Under the pieces are notes generated by a model. The model worked only from the letters and a program-made list of their open reading frames with translations. It did no database searches and was not told the DNA's origin. Positions 40,890 to 52,060 of a stretch of DNA of 64,000 nt are shown here, in pieces; the first letter of the stretch is position 1, and every line of letters starts with the position of its first letter. This DNA comes from Stromatinia cepivora (lineage: Eukaryota > Ascomycota > Leotiomycetes > Helotiales > Sclerotiniaceae). The stretch covers positions 372,001 through 436,000 of the forward strand of contig RCTD01000005.1 in the NCBI GenBank assembly GCA_014898415.1. Direction: 5' to 3'. The translations under genes were made by a program, and so were the position numbers.

Positions 40890-41451
40890 TAAATTGATTC
40901 ATTATAATTACAAATGAATATATTATTCAAATATATAATAAGAAATATATTCAAATATTCCTTTAAAATATTATTAATGAAATAGAAAAATATATTCAAA
41001 ATTTCGATAAAAGTAAAGGATATTATTAGAGTTTTAAATAAATCAAAACAAATATAAAAATATAATGAATTATTTTGATTTTTTTATATAAATTTAGATT
41101 GTTTAGATACGTTTTGTAAAGGTTATAAAAGCTGTCTTATTCTTATTCTATGTACTAAGCTATTTAAGGAGTGGGTTGTATAGGTGGCGCCTGCAGTGCA
41201 CCCTACGTTGCGTTGATGATGCCTGTAGTGCAACCTACGTTGCATCTGCTGTCTGTAGCGTATACGCTACACAAATATAAAATTTTATATTATAAATTTA
41301 AATTTGAAAAAAATTATTAATAATAAAAATCATTGTTTTTAAAAAAGATAAAAAAAAGATTCAAAAACAAATTACTCAATTTAAAATATTAAAATTAAAA
41401 TTATATAATCTAATATTAATCATAAATTAATATAAATATAATTGAAGATTA
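40890..41451. other. AT-rich DNA with a normal-composition island
   Basis: At about 41130-41275 the AT-rich DNA gives way to ordinary composition. The island holds two copies of a roughly 30-bp unit (GCCTGCAGTGCACCCTACGT, then GCCTGTAGTGCAACCTACGT) and an 18-bp perfect palindrome, TGTAGCGTATACGCTACA. No gene is evident. Confidence 0.6.
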
Positions 41452-43760
41452 TGTTGGATTTTGGATCATACCGTATATCTAAATATGGGACTATACTATA
41501 ATGGGATTAGTCTGTATGTGATTCTACCGAATCACACAACCTGTATAATAGCTTCTAGCCAGATAACCTTAGAATAATAAGACTTTTCTATTTACTCAAT
41601 ATAATTTGTTAACAGATTATAAATCTGGGCTCTATATATCACTGTGTAGTTTAGGGTTAATCTTCTAGGGTAAAAGATCAAATCCTCAATAGATCCGGTA
41701 GAGTAAACGAATAAGATCGATACAATTAAACGGGGAAGCTTGTTATACTAAATATATTGGCAGAGTTGAATTCCAATAATATAGCTAAAACGGGGAAACC
41801 TATTATACTAAATATATTGACAAAATTAAATCCCAACAATATAATTAGTACAGAAGAATCCGTTTTAGAAATTATTCAGGTAAAAGATACCATTTTTTTA
41901 TACCCTTTTTCCAATAATTCGAGAGTTAATCGATTCCTTTGATATCTTTTTTTCTTTTTCGAAAGCCTTTTTGCTTTATATCGATGGCAATAATAAAAAA
42001 TAAGCATTCTACAAAGCAAAGTAAGCTTTTCGAAACCTTTTCAAAACAAAATTCGAATATTTTTGTTCTTCGAATATCTTCGATCCTTATACAATTGATA
42101 GGTTCCTTATAAAAAACCTAATAGGAGTGTTGAAGATTATATTTCTAATATAGTTTTTGGGGGAGTTATGAAATCTATATTTGTTTTCATTTTAGATACT
42201 TTAGGGGGTTCGTTTTCAAGATTCATTGTATCCTTTTGTTCAATCTTAGATGATTGTAGATTTATTTCGCTTTTGATCCTATTAAAATAAATTTGTCAAC
42301 AAAATTTAAGATGATTTTAAATTTTACTCCTGGTACAGATTCAGGGTTTATAGAAGTTAATTTTTAAATTGGAACCTTTGAAATGATAAATTCGATATTT
42401 GAAGTATCTTTGGAAAAAGATTCTTGATTTGTCTTCTAGATATTACCATCTTCATCTTCATTATATTCTATATTATTTGTATTAGAGAGATATTATTGTT
42501 TTTTATTTTGAAGAATAATACTTCCGTTTTGAAAAAATATTTTTTATATTCTTTTTGAGGATTCTTTATTAACATTCAATTCTTTCCCTAATTATCATTC
42601 TTTTATATTATTGTTAATATCTTTGATATCTTCTTGTTCTTCTTTTTATAATTATAATCATCAACTTCGTTATCTTTTGATATATTGTTTATTGTGTATC
42701 ATTTCAATATTACTTTGTTTTTATCTCTAGATCAATATTATTTTGTTATATCTTTATATTCAACACTTACAACGATAATTATATTGATGATTGTAAAAGA
42801 GAAGGAGAATATTTCTGATAAGGGAATTGGAGATGGAATCGGAGATGATTACAAAAAAAGCCGGAAATAGAACCAAAAAAGGAGATTATATACCGAAAGA
42901 TATACAAGATAATATATTAAAAGGAGCGGACAATTATATTAATAGTAGAAGGATGTATATCCAAATAAAAAGAATATTAAACTTCGTTATATAATATATA
43001 AAGATCATTAGATATCTAATCAAATGTAATATTAGAGGTCGATAGATATTATAACTTTTTGAAGCCGATAACAGTTTATCAATTAGTATATAAAGATCAT
43101 TAGTATTTAGATAAATATAATATTAAAGGTCGATAGATATAATAGTTCCTTAAAGCAAAAATTATTAACTAATAACCTACCAATCATTCTAACTGGTAAC
43201 TAGTTATACTCTTATTACGAAAAGAAGAGTTATGGGTATGATTCTATAGGATGTATTATCTTATTAGAGAGAGACGTCTGTATTGCGGTGTAGGGCTGAA
43301 GGCTTTAATTTAATACAGTTGAAGGATTGGGAGTAGAAGAGATAGATTTCCTTTAATTTTTATTATGAAAAGAGAAGTGCTAATTATCCTTTAAAGATTA
43401 TTATATTATTATAAAACGATTATTCTATTCGAATCTTATTAAATCTTGGGTCTTAAAAGATCTAGCAAAGAAATGATCATTTAATACTATTAACTTTCTA
43501 TTTTCAGATTAACATTACTCAATTCAGTTTAAAAACCAATTGTAGTATTTATAGTTTAACCCTTTTTGCTTTTATATATATTACACTCCTAAAGAAATAT
43601 TAGATTTTGGATCATACTATATATCTAAGTATAGGACTATACTATAATGGGATTAGTTTGTATATAATTCTATCGAATCATACAATCTATATAATAGCTT
43701 CTAGCCAGATAATCTTAGAATAATAAGGCTTTTCCACCCACTCAATATGACTTGTTAACA
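41452..43760 (+). mobile_element. Short LTR retroelement, copy C (163-bp LTRs)
   Basis: A 2309-bp copy flanked by GATTA (41447-41451 and 43761-43765). LTRs are 41452-41614 and 43598-43760, again 163 bp; the 5' LTR starts TGTTGGATTTTGG and the 3' LTR ends TTGTTAACA. The interior carries the same conserved frame at about 42880-42990. Open frames at 41757-41942 and 42685-42870 are parts of the degraded interior. With copies A and B it defines one family with three different, intact target duplications. Confidence 0.9.
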
Positions 43761-45122
43761 GATTAAATATTTAAAGACTTTTTCAGATATTTTTTCATTT
43801 TATATTTTTAGATATTTAGAGCTTTTAAATTCTATCTTTTTTAATTAAAAGAATACTTCTAATATATAATAATTATAGAGTATAATAGTTCTAATATAAA
43901 ATGATCATAATATAACATACTATAATAAATTTAATTCCTAAAATAATAATTCTAATTCTTATATTAATTGTTTATCAAATTAAAATTAAACTGTATTCTT
44001 AAAAAAATATTTTGATAAAATAAACCATATTAAGTTTGATGTGGTTCTAAATCGGGATTCATATAATTCTTAACTACTTTAAATTTGTAATATAGATACT
44101 GTTTTTTATTACTCATTATATTTATTAAGATACTACTAACAAGTATTGAAAAACTACACAAGTAACTACTATATATTCCGTACACCACCACTATACGTAG
44201 ATGTGTAGCGCGTGTGCTATAGACAAGATGTTCCTCCAGACACAATAGTCACCATACACCTCCTATATATACATCATCAAGACAGTCATCAGTACTCCTC
44301 TGTCCAACTAATGTACCCCTTCCCCCCCTCTTAGGATAAGAGGCACTAGCATTCTCAACAATGTATATAACCCACTTCAGAAAAATCTCTAACACGCTTA
44401 CACATTACAAAAAGTTAGGACTCAGTAGATACGGGAAAGCCATTATCATTCGATAATAACATCAATGAGCAGATTCGGAGCACTTATTGGCATCCACCAA
44501 ACCAGTATTATTCACTACGGATGATTCAACTGGGTTGGGCTTACGTTACCGAGGTATCCTACAAAAGTTCTTAAGACTGGAATAGTTGCAAGTGCTAATT
44601 CATAGTTGATATTCCATGATGGACCGCCAATCTCCGATGCACAGTTGATGTTTAAGTGGACCAATTCGTACCTATGGCTGAAACAAGAAGTGAATCCTAA
44701 ATCCGAAATTGCGATATCGTAACCGAGGGCTGCCTAGCACTTCAAAAAGTGTACAGTAGATGCTTACAGTTCACCTGCAAACCCCTCAACTGTAACATAT
44801 TTCCAGTTATATATTTCTGCACACCATCAAACCACTCCCAAAGACAAAATCTATCCAATATAAGACATGAAAGCCTCCTCCAAGTTGCACGACGACTTGC
44901 CTCATAAGATGTCCGAACAGGTATGTTACTTTCCCCACTGACACAAGCTGCCATGGAGCAGGTTCCCAACGACCGGCATGGGCAGTGAATTTGATTATCT
45001 TGGTGATTAAGTGGTTTTTTCGAGTGCCCCGAGTTCTAAGTTACCCATTCAAAAGGATCAAGAGCAAAATTACATAGAATAATACTATAGACACACAGAA
45101 GCTAACTTTAAACCAGAAGAAC
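43761..45122. other. Boundary of the AT-rich block and upstream region of the prenyltransferase frame
   Basis: Composition changes over a few hundred bases around 43,990-44,200 from nearly pure A/T to normal. The part 44200-45122 should hold the promoter of the prenyltransferase gene. I see no supported gene; the short frames on the minus strand (44030-44245, 44742-44969) have no recognisable features. Confidence 0.6.
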
Positions 45123-46484
45123 ATGAATGAGGTGGTTACCGATGACTTGACTTCTACTGATTCGGAAACGGTTTCTGCTGTCTGGAATGGTGTTTCCAAA
45201 TGACTTCCTCGACGAAATGAGGATTATGACTTTTGGTGGCACTCAACCGGTCCTCAACTTTGTGCTCTCCTCCACGAAGCCGGCTACAGTACCGGTCAAC
45301 AGTACGAGGGTCTACTCTTCCACTATCATGTGGTTGTGCCACGTCTTGGTCCTCGACTAGGATCATCTTCTTCCCCCGACGGGCCGGCACAAATATGGAA
45401 GTCGTTCGTGCAAGACGACTTCAAAACCATCGAATTCAGCTGGAAGTGGGATACTGGCAAGGAGTTGTCAAATGGAGGAATGTCAAAACCTGATCTCAGA
45501 ATGGCCATTGAAGCAATTGGTCCCTTTGCCGGAACAGCACAAGATCCTTTCAATCAGATTGCCACCAAAGAAGTTCTTCACGAGCTAGACTTCGTAAATC
45601 CAAAAGTCGATTTGACATGGTTTTATCAAGTTTCCCGTGCTATATTTGGAGAAGCGGATGCCGCTGAAGTCAACGAGCATATTGAAGCAGCAAGCATGGC
45701 GGATGTGGGTACTTCATCCATGTTTCTTGCGTTTCAATTTCTCAGAGGCGACCCCAAGAGCGATTCTCCCGTTAAGGCTTACTTCATCCCATCACGGACA
45801 GCACAATCCAACAGAGCTATCATTGGACCTCATGAGAAAATCATTGCAGCCATTCGAAGCATAGGACAAGAAGGAAAGCAGGAATGGACTGCGTTAGACC
45901 AAATGCTATCATTCATGAGTGACAATGAGAATGGAAGGCAGTTGTCTACTCCTTTCATGGTCTCAACTGATTGCATGATATCCTCAGAATGCCGATTAAA
46001 GATATACTTTCGCACACCTAGATTGAGCTTCGATTCAGTTGTAGATATTCTTAGTATGGGAGGAAAGCGAGCCGGGTTTGAGAAGAACTTCCAGGAATTG
46101 AAGGATCTTTGGCGCTTGACTCTCGATCTTCCAGTGGGATTCTCAACATCGGAGGACCTGCCTCTACGAAAGCATACTACTAGTGGTATATGCTATCATT
46201 TTGAAATTCATCAAGCAAACGCGCTTCCAGATATCAAATTGTACATACCAACCAAGCACTATGGAAAGTCGGACATGAAGGTTGCCGAAGGACTCGTCAA
46301 GTTTCTTGAACTGTATAGAAGAGGAAATTATGCAGCTGGATACATCAGAGCGCTCAAGCGATTGGCACCCCTCCATCAGCTCGAGTCATCTTCTGGTGTT
46401 CAGTCATACGTATCTTGTGCATTTGAAAAAGAAAGTCTAAGCATCACGGCCTATTTTAATCCTTGCATCCCCTCTGCCCATTGA
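45123..46484 (+). pseudogene. DMATS-type aromatic prenyltransferase, with one in-frame stop
   Basis: A 453-codon frame from ATG 45123 to TGA 46484, without introns, interrupted only by TGA at codon 27 (45201-45203). Similarity to the tryptophan dimethylallyltransferase (ABBA-fold) family runs on both sides of the stop, where family members usually have Trp ('SKxLP.RNEDYDFWW'). Family landmarks are present: 'IEFSWKW' (about 103-109) with the substrate-orienting Glu, and the Lys/Arg/Tyr diphosphate shield in 'KAYF' (218-221), 'RLKIYFR' (291-297), 'IKLYIPTKHY' (371-380) and 'QSYVS' near 428. Such enzymes transfer a prenyl group to an aromatic ring, usually of Trp or Tyr. An ATG at 45330 could give a 384-residue protein lacking the N-terminus. 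Nonsense mutation is the simplest reading; readthrough or sequencing error cannot be excluded. Confidence 0.85.
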
Positions 46485-46982
46485 AACGTCTGTTGTTGGT
46501 AAGCTCTCGGATGATAGGACTCGTGGCGTTGGTAGGGTCTTGATGATTGGTAAATATTTGGTTCGTAGGGATCTATCATGGTTGGATATTTGATATATGG
46601 ATACCTACGCTGTATAATTAGTTTCCTTCGTTAGGCTAGTAAATAGGAGTTCCTTCAGAGCAGGACTCTCATCAGGAAACTTCTCCTGTTCATTTAAGGT
46701 TATTGATCGATATCTGTTCCCTGTCCCACGGTTGTGGGATCATGATAGTGTTATATTATGATTGACACCTAAACCGTGCATTATATATGAACAAATGGAA
46801 AGCATCTCTGTATATTGAAAGCTAGACTACATGATCTTTTGATGAATATACAGAGAGAAGACTAATAAATGAAAGATAGAAATCTTAGAAATAAGTGTAA
46901 TTCAGGGGATGAAGCAAACGGGACAATCTGTAGTGATTTGGTCACCTGCCACGGCTTGGAAAGAATGAGGAGATCGAAAGGG
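46485..46982. other. Intergenic region between convergent genes
   Basis: About 500 bp between the 3' ends of the prenyltransferase frame and the NAD(P)-binding gene. Nothing beyond presumed 3' untranslated sequence is seen. Confidence 0.5.
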
Positions 46983-47660
46983 CTATTGGGTTTGGGTTTC
47001 AAGAGTAGGCTTATGATGATAAATGTCGTTGTTCTGGAATACCCTTTTATCGTTCCCCTGCACTGCTAGGTCGACAATCGTGGCTCTAAGATCACGAATC
47101 CTGATGGATAAAGAGCTACCTAAAATGCACTGAAAAATGGCTCCTCTTCTGGGCAGAACTGCTCCTGGCTTGACGAGGTAAACCGTGAATGCACCCTGGG
47201 TGCCATCTTCTGAAGCTTCCAGGACCCTTGCCTCTGCTGCGCCTCTAATTCGACGTCCATTAGCATAGTACCACAAGGACCGTTCTTTTCGACCTTCTTC
47301 CAGAGGTGGTACCGTAAAGGCACCGCCTAGTTGGACGTATCGAAATTGTGTTGACCCTAGAGGCCGTGTTTTGATTGCCCTGATGAATGTGAGGGGATAT
47401 TCAATATCGACTTTCTCATCCCCATTATATGTGCCCAGACACCAAATAGCGGCATCGGCGGTTTTTAATTCGTTGGTAGTAGACTCATCATACGACGTGA
47501 AGTCTTTCACAATGATTACTTTGACTTTAGGGGTTTCGGCCACGCCTCCAGGATCTCGACGAGTGAGGACAACAACAGAAGTTATGGATGGATGATTCAG
47601 GCATTGGGTAAGAACTTCACCCCCAATGTATCCCGTACTACCAGAGAGAACCACTTTCAT
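46983..47660 (-). CDS. NAD(P)-binding, NmrA/SDR-like protein
   Basis: An intronless gene of 225 residues. I place the start at 47658-47660 because the dinucleotide-binding motif begins right after it: 'MKVVLSGSTGYIGGEVL' with GxxGxxG at residues 7-13 of a beta-alpha-beta fold. The frame stays open upstream to 47891, but that extension is low-complexity and lacks domain character. Further landmarks are 'VVVLTRRDP' (end of the second strand) and 'VYLVKPGAV'. Length and motif fit atypical short-chain NAD(P)-binding proteins of the NmrA-like group, which act as small reductases or redox sensors. It lies tail-to-tail with the prenyltransferase, so it may be a tailoring reductase of the cluster, but that is inference. 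Confidence 0.75.
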   Translation of the reverse strand: MKVVLSGSTGYIGGEVLTQCLNHPSITSVVVLTRRDPGGVAETPKVKVIIVKDFTSYDESTTNELKTADAAIWCLGTYNGDEKVDIEYPLTFIRAIKTRPLGSTQFRYVQLGGAFTVPPLEEGRKERSLWYYANGRRIRGAAEARVLEASEDGTQGAFTVYLVKPGAVLPRRGAIFQCILGSSLSIRIRDLRATIVDLAVQGNDKRVFQNNDIYHHKPTLETQTQ

Positions 47661-48049
47661 ATCGGATATTGAGGTAGGTATGTAGGTGGAGATAGGCCGG
47701 TAATTAAAAATATGATGCGTTTCTGCTGAAGGACTTTGTTGTACCGCGTTGGTTGTTGTTGGGTAAATGGGAAATATAAAGAAGATCGATTGAACTCGAT
47801 ATGGGGATGTATGTATAATAGATTTAAATGCTAATGTCTGTTGTGATCTTTCTTGTTCCTCCACCGAACTATCGGAATAATGACGGGACACAACCTACGT
47901 TGCTTGGATGCCTACGTAATTATGGTCGGCTGCTCCTACTTGGGCTGATATCATCAGACTTTCTACATAATTCCCACAAATTATTTCCTTGATTTTAATT
48001 TAATATCTAATAAAATCCTTTCCCGACTGGGGAAAAGCCGAACACCTGA

Positions 48050-48140
48050 ATCGAGTGAGTCGAGTGAGTCGAGTGAGTCGAGTGAGTCGAGTGAGCCTCA
48101 TAGACACTATCCACTATCCACTATCCACTATCCACTATCT
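48050..48140. repeat. Two adjacent short tandem repeats
   Basis: A 9-bp unit GTCGAGTGA is repeated about five times (48055-48100), followed closely by an 8-bp unit CACTATCC repeated about four times (48107-48138). Confidence 0.9.
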
Positions 48141-48522
48141 CAATTCAGATTTGATAATCTAATGATCCTTCAGGTTTGAATAATTTTCGATAACTTGGTT
48201 CAAATTGATTCGATGATCACGTGCACACAGCCCTTCAAACTTAAATACTATTCAAAGTCCTAATGTAAGTTTGACAATCAAATAGTCCTTTTCATATTTT
48301 GGTATTTATGAATTTCTCCGGGTTGCGAGAGTCCTTTGAATTAATGGCCTACGTTGCGAGTGGCGCAGTACCTAGGTCAATGCCACAATCCTCACCGAGT
48401 AAAAAGCAATAGCAATGCCTACGTTCTCAGTTTACTGAGTGGTTGTGTGAGTATTATTGGTAACTTTGCTGGTTCCAGAGGTTAGAAATTCTATGCACGC
48501 GAAATTCTACACAATGAATCAT

Positions 48523-48830
48523 TTCTCTTGATCAGGATGTCGTTTCTCTTCGCAATCAAGTATTTTCTGTTTTCGAGGACGTCGCGTGGGGCCTTCCTCA
48601 ACAGGATAGCCTGGAAATGGATATGATTCCCGATGAAGTAGATATCTCATCAAGGGCAAGTCTCAGTCTCAACAATTGGCCTCAAGCATCTCGACAAATC
48701 GTCCGCAACCAGAACCGGTGAGCCCAACTCCCTCCCAAGGGACACTTTCCTCCCTGCAAGCCCAGATCGCTAAAGCCACCACAACCAGTATAATCGCTGA
48801 CATTGGATCAATTGAAGCACGTTTATCAAT
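48523..48830 (+). pseudogene. Possible coding remnant, family unknown
   Basis: An open plus-strand frame (48523-48717) with ordinary amino-acid composition ('VFEDVAWGLPQQDSLEMDMI') continues in a shifted frame with 'SSLQAQIAKATTTSIIADIG' up to about 48830. Neither piece starts with a convincing ATG. It could be a broken gene or two exons of a larger one. I do not recognise the family. Confidence 0.25.
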
Positions 48831-49602
48831 TTGAATCCATCCTTGTGAACGTCGACATCGAACATAAAGCAAGTGCTTTCGCGGAAGGACGGATGTAGCG
48901 CCCTCAACCAGTTTTCCACCCGTCAACTACGACGTGTGCGAACAGTTGTTTCAATTAGTCTTTGATGCGTATAATCCCTGGGTATCTAGCTCTTTGAACT
49001 GCTTAGAACTTTGCTTCCCACGCCACTGCCGAGATGATAGACGTTAATCTATGACACGAGCAATCTCAGTGTAAGTGAAGAATTTTGAGTTTGGAATGGA
49101 AATAGAGACATACCAAGGTTGAAAAGAATACTTGCTATAGTGTTCTCGTGATGGCATATTAAAGCAACTTACGGATTCGAATTTGCAGAAGTCAGAGACG
49201 GTCAATGATGGGAAAGGCTGCACTTGATCTGAAACCCTTCTTGAAAAGATGCTAGTTCAAGGACGAAGCTTACGAGCCTGTTATTTTACCTGACAGAAGT
49301 GATATTCATTGGATCATAAATGCAGATGTGTGGGACTGTGAATAAAGTCTATGCTCATTTGGCAGTGTGGAGCTTGTAGATTTGTACGCCAAACGTTATT
49401 CTGACAAAAATAATTGCTTTGATGACGTTACAAGCCTCAAGTTCTGCCCCTTTCATTCTCCTAACCACCACACAACACCAGGAACACAATAAACATGTTA
49501 CAGCCTATATAATCATACTAGCCCCACCTTCCATATTGCCTATCAAGTATGCTGTGAGTTTTGCGATACCGTTTTCACAACACGAACATTCTCCTGAGGG
49601 GG

Positions 49603-51111
49603 CTAAGCTTTGTATGATTCAAGGTCATACAGAACATGCGTTTCGGTAGGATCCACAGGGGCGAGGCGAGATTCAGATGCGCTTGGGCTATCTGCCTTTT
49701 GTCCACTCCAAGGGTAGTTGTTTGGCCTCGTAGCCTTGTACTTCGAAGAAACATTTGACCTGTTGGATCGTAGGGATCGCAGGGATACCACACTACGCAG
49801 GCTCCGGAGAACCGTTTCCGGGGTAACATGGCTAACCAGAAACCACATAGATGGTAAGTTGACCGCGATACAGGCCATACCCACTTCCAATAAGGAAAGG
49901 AATAGTGCCTTGGTGTTAACAACTATGCGGCATAGTTAGTATTGTAACTTCAAGCAAGGTCTGTCTAATACACACGTCGAACATCGATGTCTGCAGCAGC
50001 ATCAATACCGCCTATAACTAAATTAGTCCCGTTGACAGTAGATGAGCTCAAGCCCGGAGTAGATTATTGTATGCGTACCACTTTTGGCGTTCTCAATCTG
50101 GACGTAAACTACAAGTCGCGCAATGTTGGCACCAAAACTCCTAGTGATTGTCAGCTTGTAAAAGTTTGGCGATTGGTATTGCTTACACTAATGTTAGGAG
50201 GAATACTCCAATGACACCAAGTCTTCGTGACAAGGAAGCTTTCAGGCCCCAAATCTGCGGGATCAATCGTTAACTTGGCATCATCCCAGATTGCAATTTG
50301 TGAGATGTTGTCACCTTGGGGAGTGGGAGACATATGGTCCATAGATCCAGGAGGAAGTCCGATATCGTGAGGGAAAGTAGAAAGGGGTAAGACGTCTTCT
50401 CGCAGTATTTTTCATAGTTGGCAGCACTTGTCCAGAGAGCGGAAAAATGCGTCCCGCATTGTAGGCCTGACAACAAATCATAGGCGATAGTCCATAAAAC
50501 AACAACGGTAACGCTAATTATTATGAGGACCCTGAAGATGTCACCGCGGCCGTGGACACAGAATATTCGATGGTAAAAGAAGAGGGCGCTTATTTTGGTA
50601 CATCCTAGCGTTGCTATTGTGAACACATCGGACGCAATCAATACCTAGTGGATATTCGTAAGCTGGCAGTCATAGCTAGTAGGTAGTGCTTTGAAACGTT
50701 CATGAAGATTACCTTTGAAAGTGTTGCAGCGCTCTCAGCTACTACGAGCGGATTCTTGGGGTGTCGGGTAGCCTAAAACCTTATGGCTGACACCTGTCAA
50801 GAGGACATTATGATTAGTACAATGTTGCGCCAAGATTTCTGTCATGGAAAATAGTATGTATCGTACTTACCATAGAAGGTACATCCCGCTGAGCCAGCAA
50901 CGAGGAGCTATGGAGTTCCAGAATTAGATATGTTAGCATAGAGAATGGAAGTTCGGCATACCAGAATAGGTATCATAAGCCAGTCGTCTGTTTTTAGAGG
51001 TGCCTTTTGCTTGCGCCTTGAGTAGAAGCGTAATGCAACAGAGATTGTTGAGAGTCCTAGCATGCAGCCACCTAGAGCTAGACTTCCTTGATAAGTTTCT
51101 GATAATGTCAT
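49603..51111 (-). pseudogene. Fungal rhodopsin-like (SAT4-type) membrane protein, apparent frameshift
   Basis: Eight exons: 51111-50962, 50907-50871, 50793-50713, 50644-50314, 50254-50187, 50140-50079, 50017-49976 and 49922-49603, about 363 residues. Junctions were chosen from GT-AG ends and family landmarks: 'RFYSRR' and 'TDDWLMIP' (first two helices), 'GVSHKVLGYPTP', 'KISALFFYHRIF', 'SDFLLDLWTICLPLPK' then 'IWGLKASLSRRLGVIGVFLL', and the C-terminal 'LLEVGMACIAVNLPSMWF'. This is the seven-helix fungal rhodopsin-like domain common near secondary-metabolite clusters; its function is unknown. Exon 3 (81 nt) does not keep the frame: one base too many, best placed in the four-G run at 50758-50761 (plus strand). 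That is either a real frameshift or a sequencing error in a homopolymer. Confidence 0.75.
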
Positions 51112-51537
51112 GTCTAACACGAGATGTCAAAATACTATCGAAATCAGGATTTTCAGATGATCACCGAATGATGACGAGACAAGTAGTGGATTTCGACAAG
51201 ATAGATGAGAAATACGATGCGGATGGAGAAAAGTATGTGCTATTGGGGAATGCCAAAAAAAAACATGCCAATAGGCGAGCCTGGCTATATGAATACCACT
51301 AAGTACTCGTAACCGCGTTGCAAATCAGCAATTCCTTGGGATGAACTCTAGACCACTTGCCATAAACTGGGACAGCTAGGGGAGGCATGTCTATCTTGCT
51401 CCTGTTGCAACGTTGAGTAACATGACATATTGCTGATAATTCTAACCGAGATAACGTGGGGCTCCCATGTCACTGGACTATGAAGAAAATGGTGTGCTGA
51501 TGGCTTGAAAAAATCACTTATTTAATCCACAACAGAC

Positions 51538-51604
51538 AAGTTGGTGGTATTGTTGGTGGCATTGTTGGTGGCATTGTTGGTGGCATTGTTGGTGGCATTG
51601 TTGC
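51538..51604. repeat. 12-bp minisatellite
   Basis: About five copies of GTTGGTGGCATT, the first with one substitution (GTTGGTGGTATT). The minus-strand frame through it gives a 'QQCH' repeat peptide, which I consider incidental. Confidence 0.9.
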
Positions 51605-51829
51605 AGCAATGCTGTATCCACGAATGACAGGAGAGAAAAGTTTTCTTTAAGAACTACAGGCCACTGGTAATAAATCCAGCGCTCCGATTTGTTACCAGTG
51701 GGTTGGTAAATTACGTTCATGGGTAGTAAGCACCTGACGATAAACCGAATCGACCGAGGCTTTACCGAAACTTACGGATATCACAACCCCTGTGGCATTT
51801 AATATGTATTCTACACTACGATCCTACTT

Positions 51830-52060
51830 CAATCTGTAAGGTCCTTCTTTCAGACCTGAGTTTCATTTCCAGCCTTGATATACAACAGTTGTGAGCAGGT
51901 TTCAAGGTCATCTCCACTATACTGTGCCACTTCAATCTTTAGGGTGGTCATCATTGCATTGGGCCGCATTAATCTCCAGGATAGTTGTCAATACATTGTA
52001 TTGCATCAATCTTCAAGGTCGTCTTCGTTGTGCCGTGCCGTACCAATCTTGAAGACGCTT
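51830..52060. repeat. Degenerate tandem repeat of about 38 bp
   Basis: Units share TCAATCTTNAGGGTNGTC followed by TTGNATTG or TTGTGCCGTGCC; variants recur near 51828, 51925, 51968 and 52005. Copies are strongly diverged, so unit limits are approximate. Confidence 0.45.

Larger units (their letters stand above)
47661..49602. other. Intergenic region with short tandem repeats
   Basis: About 1.9 kb between the NAD(P)-binding gene and the 3' end of the rhodopsin-like gene. It contains the 9-bp and 8-bp tandem repeats at 48050-48140 and a possible coding remnant at about 48523-48830. Nothing else is supported. Confidence 0.5.

Noticed and set aside
1..44000. Mitochondrial DNA as the source of the AT-rich block
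   Set aside because: No mitochondrial genes, rRNAs or tRNAs were recognised, while LTR pairs, target duplications and transition-type damage explain the block as nuclear transposon remains.
47661..47891. A 77-residue N-terminal extension of the NAD(P)-binding protein
   Set aside because: The nucleotide-binding motif normally starts at the N-terminus, and the extension is low-complexity; the Met at 47660 is preferred.
51514..51720. A minus-strand frame with a 'QQCH' repeat as a possible peptide precursor
   Set aside because: The repeat is the translation of a 12-bp minisatellite; there is no signal peptide and no processing site.
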